A stretch of 17,625 nt of DNA from Candidatus Fibrimonadales bacterium (GTDB taxonomy: Bacteria; Fibrobacterota; Fibrobacteria; Fibrobacterales; Fibrobacteraceae): assembly GCA_009788135.1 (NCBI GenBank), contig WQSA01000023.1, forward strand, positions 1 to 17,625, given 5' to 3'. A model generated the notes under the pieces. It had not been told where the DNA came from, searched no databases, and saw only the letters and a list, made by a program, of their open reading frames with translations. The stretch's first letter is position 1; each line of letters begins with the position of its first letter. Below, piece after piece: positions 15,932-17,625 of the stretch. Both the position numbers and the translations under genes were made by a program.

Positions 15932-16870
15932 TTAAAACATAAAACCCATTCCGAATCTACAAGTTGTTTTGTCTTTTAAAAACACTTTAATTCCTGCCTG
16001 CAAAATATGCCAACGTACTTTTGCAAAAAGCCCAAATGTAAAGTCTAGTTCAGTAAAACCTTCGCATAGGCCGATTTTACAAGCTTCATCAGTCCAATTG
16101 CCAGACCAATATTGACCAGAAGCAAAAGCTCCACCAATTAATTGAAGATTGTCAGGCAAATCTTTATATACATAACCTAAATTTAAACCCAAGTTCCAGA
16201 AAAAGTAATCTTCAGCTAGATCCGGTGTTTTCCACGAACTAAGAACTCCGCTTTCAAAAAATTCAAGCCCAAATAATACATTGCTTTCACTAATTTTACC
16301 AAAACCAATTCCAAAACCCAAGCCATCACCAAACATATATTCTGCCAAAAAATACCCATCAGATTTGTTCTTAGGCTTATCATCCTTTGGCTGCTCCTGA
16401 ACAATAGGTTGAACAGGTTCTGATTTAGCGACAACTGCTGCCGGTTGGCTTACGCCAAACATAGCTACGGCAATTTTATCCGAAACATCATTGAGATCGT
16501 CTATTGTTTGCAACGGACTGCTGGCTTCGCCCATAGACAAAACTTCTGCATTTTCTACGTTAATCACGCGCGCAGAAACTTGGTAAGAACCGAAAGCTGG
16601 CGTAACATTTACCTCGCAAACCGCAGAAGCTCCGAACTGTTTAGCCAAATCATTTATATGACCGTTGTCATCCAAAGCGGCAACCAAGAAATCTTCGGAT
16701 CTCTCTATCGCCTTATACTTGCCGCTCTTGATAAAAGAAGAGTGTATTTTGGCGCCTAGCACCTTTTTTTCATTAACGCCCATATCGCCAGTTACGTAAA
16801 CAGCGATTTTTTGCTCCTGAGCGAAAGCCGCAAGAGCCGATAAAACGATTAAACCTATAATTTTTCTCAT
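15932..16870 (-). CDS. Exported two-part protein: possible CsgG/LpoB-like N-domain plus beta-barrel-like C-terminus
   Basis: A 312-residue protein when started at the ATG at 16870. The frame is open to a TTG at 16906, but that TTG is the -35 box of the promoter, and the ATG start gives a clean signal peptide (MRKIIGLIVLSALAAFA). Residues 20-140 look like an alpha/beta domain (KIAVYVTGD, SGKYKAIERSEDF, LAKQFGASAVCEVNV, YQVSARVINVENAEVLS). It recalls CsgG/LpoB/TolB-N-like proteins of Bacteroidota; this is a fold-level guess. Residues 142-170 are a Pro/Lys/Gln linker. Residues 172-312 alternate Gly and aromatic residues (GDGLGFGIGFG, FWNLGLNLGYVY) and end MGFMF with a terminal Phe, consistent with outer-membrane beta-strands. 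It has three cysteines in the C-terminal half. There is no close operon partner. Confidence 0.8.
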   Translation of the reverse strand: MRKIIGLIVLSALAAFAQEQKIAVYVTGDMGVNEKKVLGAKIHSSFIKSGKYKAIERSEDFLVAALDDNGHINDLAKQFGASAVCEVNVTPAFGSYQVSARVINVENAEVLSMGEASSPLQTIDDLNDVSDKIAVAMFGVSQPAAVVAKSEPVQPIVQEQPKDDKPKNKSDGYFLAEYMFGDGLGFGIGFGKISESNVLFGLEFFESGVLSSWKTPDLAEDYFFWNLGLNLGYVYKDLPDNLQLIGGAFASGQYWSGNWTDEACKIGLCEGFTELDFTFGLFAKVRWHILQAGIKVFLKDKTTCRFGMGFMF

Positions 16871-16877
16871 AAATATA

Positions 16878-16906
16878 AAGATAGAAATTTTCTTGACGCT
16901 TGTCAA
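16878..16906 (-). promoter_or_regulatory. Strong promoter giving a probable leaderless mRNA for the 312-residue exported protein
   Basis: On the minus strand TTGACA (16901-16906, perfect -35) is 17 bases from TATCTT (16878-16883). The start point would be at about 16871, next to the ATG at 16870, and there is no Shine-Dalgarno. The -35 box is flanked as CTTGACAAG, exactly as in the promoter at 5135-5163. The TTG at its start mimics an upstream start codon. Confidence 0.65.
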
Positions 16907-16962
16907 GGGGGTACTATAAAAAATATTCTGGCCAATTCTGATTCTGACAAAAGGGCATTAAA

Positions 16963-17625
16963 TTATAAATGCTCAATCTCGTCTTCCGAAAGGCTGGTCA
17001 TTCTAGAAATTAAAGCCGCATCAAAACCTTCGGCCTTCATTTGCCGCGCAGCCTGCAAAAGACCTTTAGCTTCACCTCGAGCCTCGCCAATAGCGATACC
17101 CTCAGCTCTGCCCTCAGCTTTACCCATAGCAATGCCCTCAGCCTTGCCTTCTTTAATGGCGGTCATCCTAATCGCATACTGGTCTCGCTCGTTCCTCATT
17201 TCGGCCTCATATTTTGCACGCTCACTTGCTGTAAAATTAGAAATTCGCGCAATGGCGAATATCTTCTCGAACACCTCCTCGCCGAACTGCTCAGGCTTGC
17301 AATTCAATTCATGGGCGTGGCAAAGCGAGAATAGAAGCTTGTCCTGCAATGTATGGCATTCATCCAAGCTCTTGGCGAACCGTGTCAGCCTCACAAATGC
17401 CATTCCCATATGACCAAGCCTGATTTCTGGATATGCTAAGTTGCAGATGCCGAAATGCTGGACTACATCGCCGTTCCCGAAGTCCTCCAGGTCGAAGTTC
17501 ATAAAGCTCAGCGAATAGACCGGGGGGTAGTCGAAATCCCAGTCCCCCTTCTGCCCGCTGTTGGCTATCGCCATGCACACATAGTAAAAGACCCTTTTTA
17601 TGAAATACGACTGCTTCCCAACCTG
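16963..17625 (-). CDS. Rpn/PD-(D/E)XK transposase-family nuclease, N-terminus cut by window edge
   Basis: The frame is open from the window's right edge through 220 codons to a stop at 16963. The first visible residues are QVGKQSYFIKRVFYY, then GDWDFDYPPVYSLSFMNFDL. This is the middle of the PD-(D/E)XK transposase family (PDDEXK_2, TIGR01784/Rpn type), where the catalytic ExQ motif normally precedes YFxxRxxYY; the visible Q is likely its last residue. The catalytic Asp and N-terminal core lie outside the window. A GTG at 17580 would begin inside the fold and is not a believable start. The C-terminus has seven Gly-x-Ala-x tetrapeptides, then the typical LLQAARQMKAEGFDAALISRMTSLSEDEIEHL tail helices. 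Family members (RpnA-E in E. coli) are DNA endonucleases that promote RecA-independent recombination; they occur in many scattered copies. Confidence 0.85.
   Translation of the reverse strand, partial: QVGKQSYFIKRVFYYVCMAIANSGQKGDWDFDYPPVYSLSFMNFDLEDFGNGDVVQHFGICNLAYPEIRLGHMGMAFVRLTRFAKSLDECHTLQDKLLFSLCHAHELNCKPEQFGEEVFEKIFAIARISNFTASERAKYEAEMRNERDQYAIRMTAIKEGKAEGIAMGKAEGRAEGIAIGEARGEAKGLLQAARQMKAEGFDAALISRMTSLSEDEIEHL
17062..17148 (-). repeat. 12-base tandem repeat coding Gly-x-Ala-x tetrapeptides
   Basis: Within the Rpn-family gene, seven 12-base units encode GKAE, GIAM, GKAE, GRAE, GIAI, GEAR and GEAK plus a final Gly. Glycine is strictly every fourth residue and alanine two after it. The unit in DNA is roughly GGY-NNN-GCT-NNN with only the second and fourth codons varying. 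Copy number at such arrays can change by slippage without breaking the frame. Confidence 0.85.

Noticed and set aside
17578..17580. GTG as the start of the Rpn-family gene
   Set aside because: The frame continues to the window edge with family-typical residues (YFIKRVFYY) upstream, so the gene is simply cut by the edge.
1..17625. Defence system, prophage or CRISPR array
   Set aside because: No Cas, restriction-modification, toxin-antitoxin, integrase or phage structural genes, and no spaced direct repeats. The only mobile-linked gene is the Rpn-family nuclease at the right edge.

Overview
The window reads as chromosomal DNA of a Fibrobacter-like bacterium (phylum Fibrobacterota), probably a gut fibre degrader. 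The strongest clues are four copies of the Fibrobacter succinogenes major paralogous domain (TIGR02145 type) in one surface lipoprotein, poly-serine linkers, a secreted GH9 cellulase with a type IX-like C-terminal tail, and outer-membrane machinery (TonB-dependent receptor, LpxL-type acyltransferase). This assignment comes from motif recognition, not from a database search. I see no rRNA, tRNA, CRISPR array, insertion sequence or prophage.

Layout. Positions 1-184 (-) hold the start of a small secreted protein cut by the window edge. Positions 316-5102 (-) are a three-gene surface operon: a small lipoprotein, a protein with two C-terminal membrane segments, and a 1195-residue multidomain lipoprotein. 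It is driven by a near-consensus promoter at 5135-5163. Position 5196-5951 (-) is an LpxL/HtrB-like acyltransferase. It diverges from a GH9 endoglucanase (5977-8004, +) across only 25 bases. Positions 7978-12850 (-) form a likely envelope operon: signal peptidase I, a small lipoprotein, enoyl-ACP reductase FabI, and a TonB-dependent receptor joined to fabI by an ATGA overlap. Diverging from it are glutamate 5-kinase ProB (12911-14014, +) and a lipoprotein made of about 17 TPRs (14033-15925, +). Convergent to these is a two-part protein with a possible CsgG/LpoB-like N-terminus and a beta-barrel-like C-terminus (15932-16870, -). The window ends inside an Rpn/PD-(D/E)XK transposase-family nuclease (16963-17625, -).

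Most products act in or on the cell envelope: lipid synthesis (FabI, LpxL), export (signal peptidase, type IX-like tail), outer-membrane transport, surface lipoproteins and cellulose breakdown.

Three patterns stand out. (1) A heptanucleotide tandem repeat, ACTCTCN on the + strand, lies in frame inside two unrelated genes (lpxL-like and TonB receptor). (2) Several transcription units have no Shine-Dalgarno and a -10-like box 6-9 bases before the ATG, suggesting leaderless mRNAs; two apparent upstream TTG starts are better read as -35 boxes. Downstream operon genes, by contrast, carry AGGAG sites. (3) A 12-unit two-cysteine repeat sits between the Fibrobacter paralogous domains of the giant lipoprotein.
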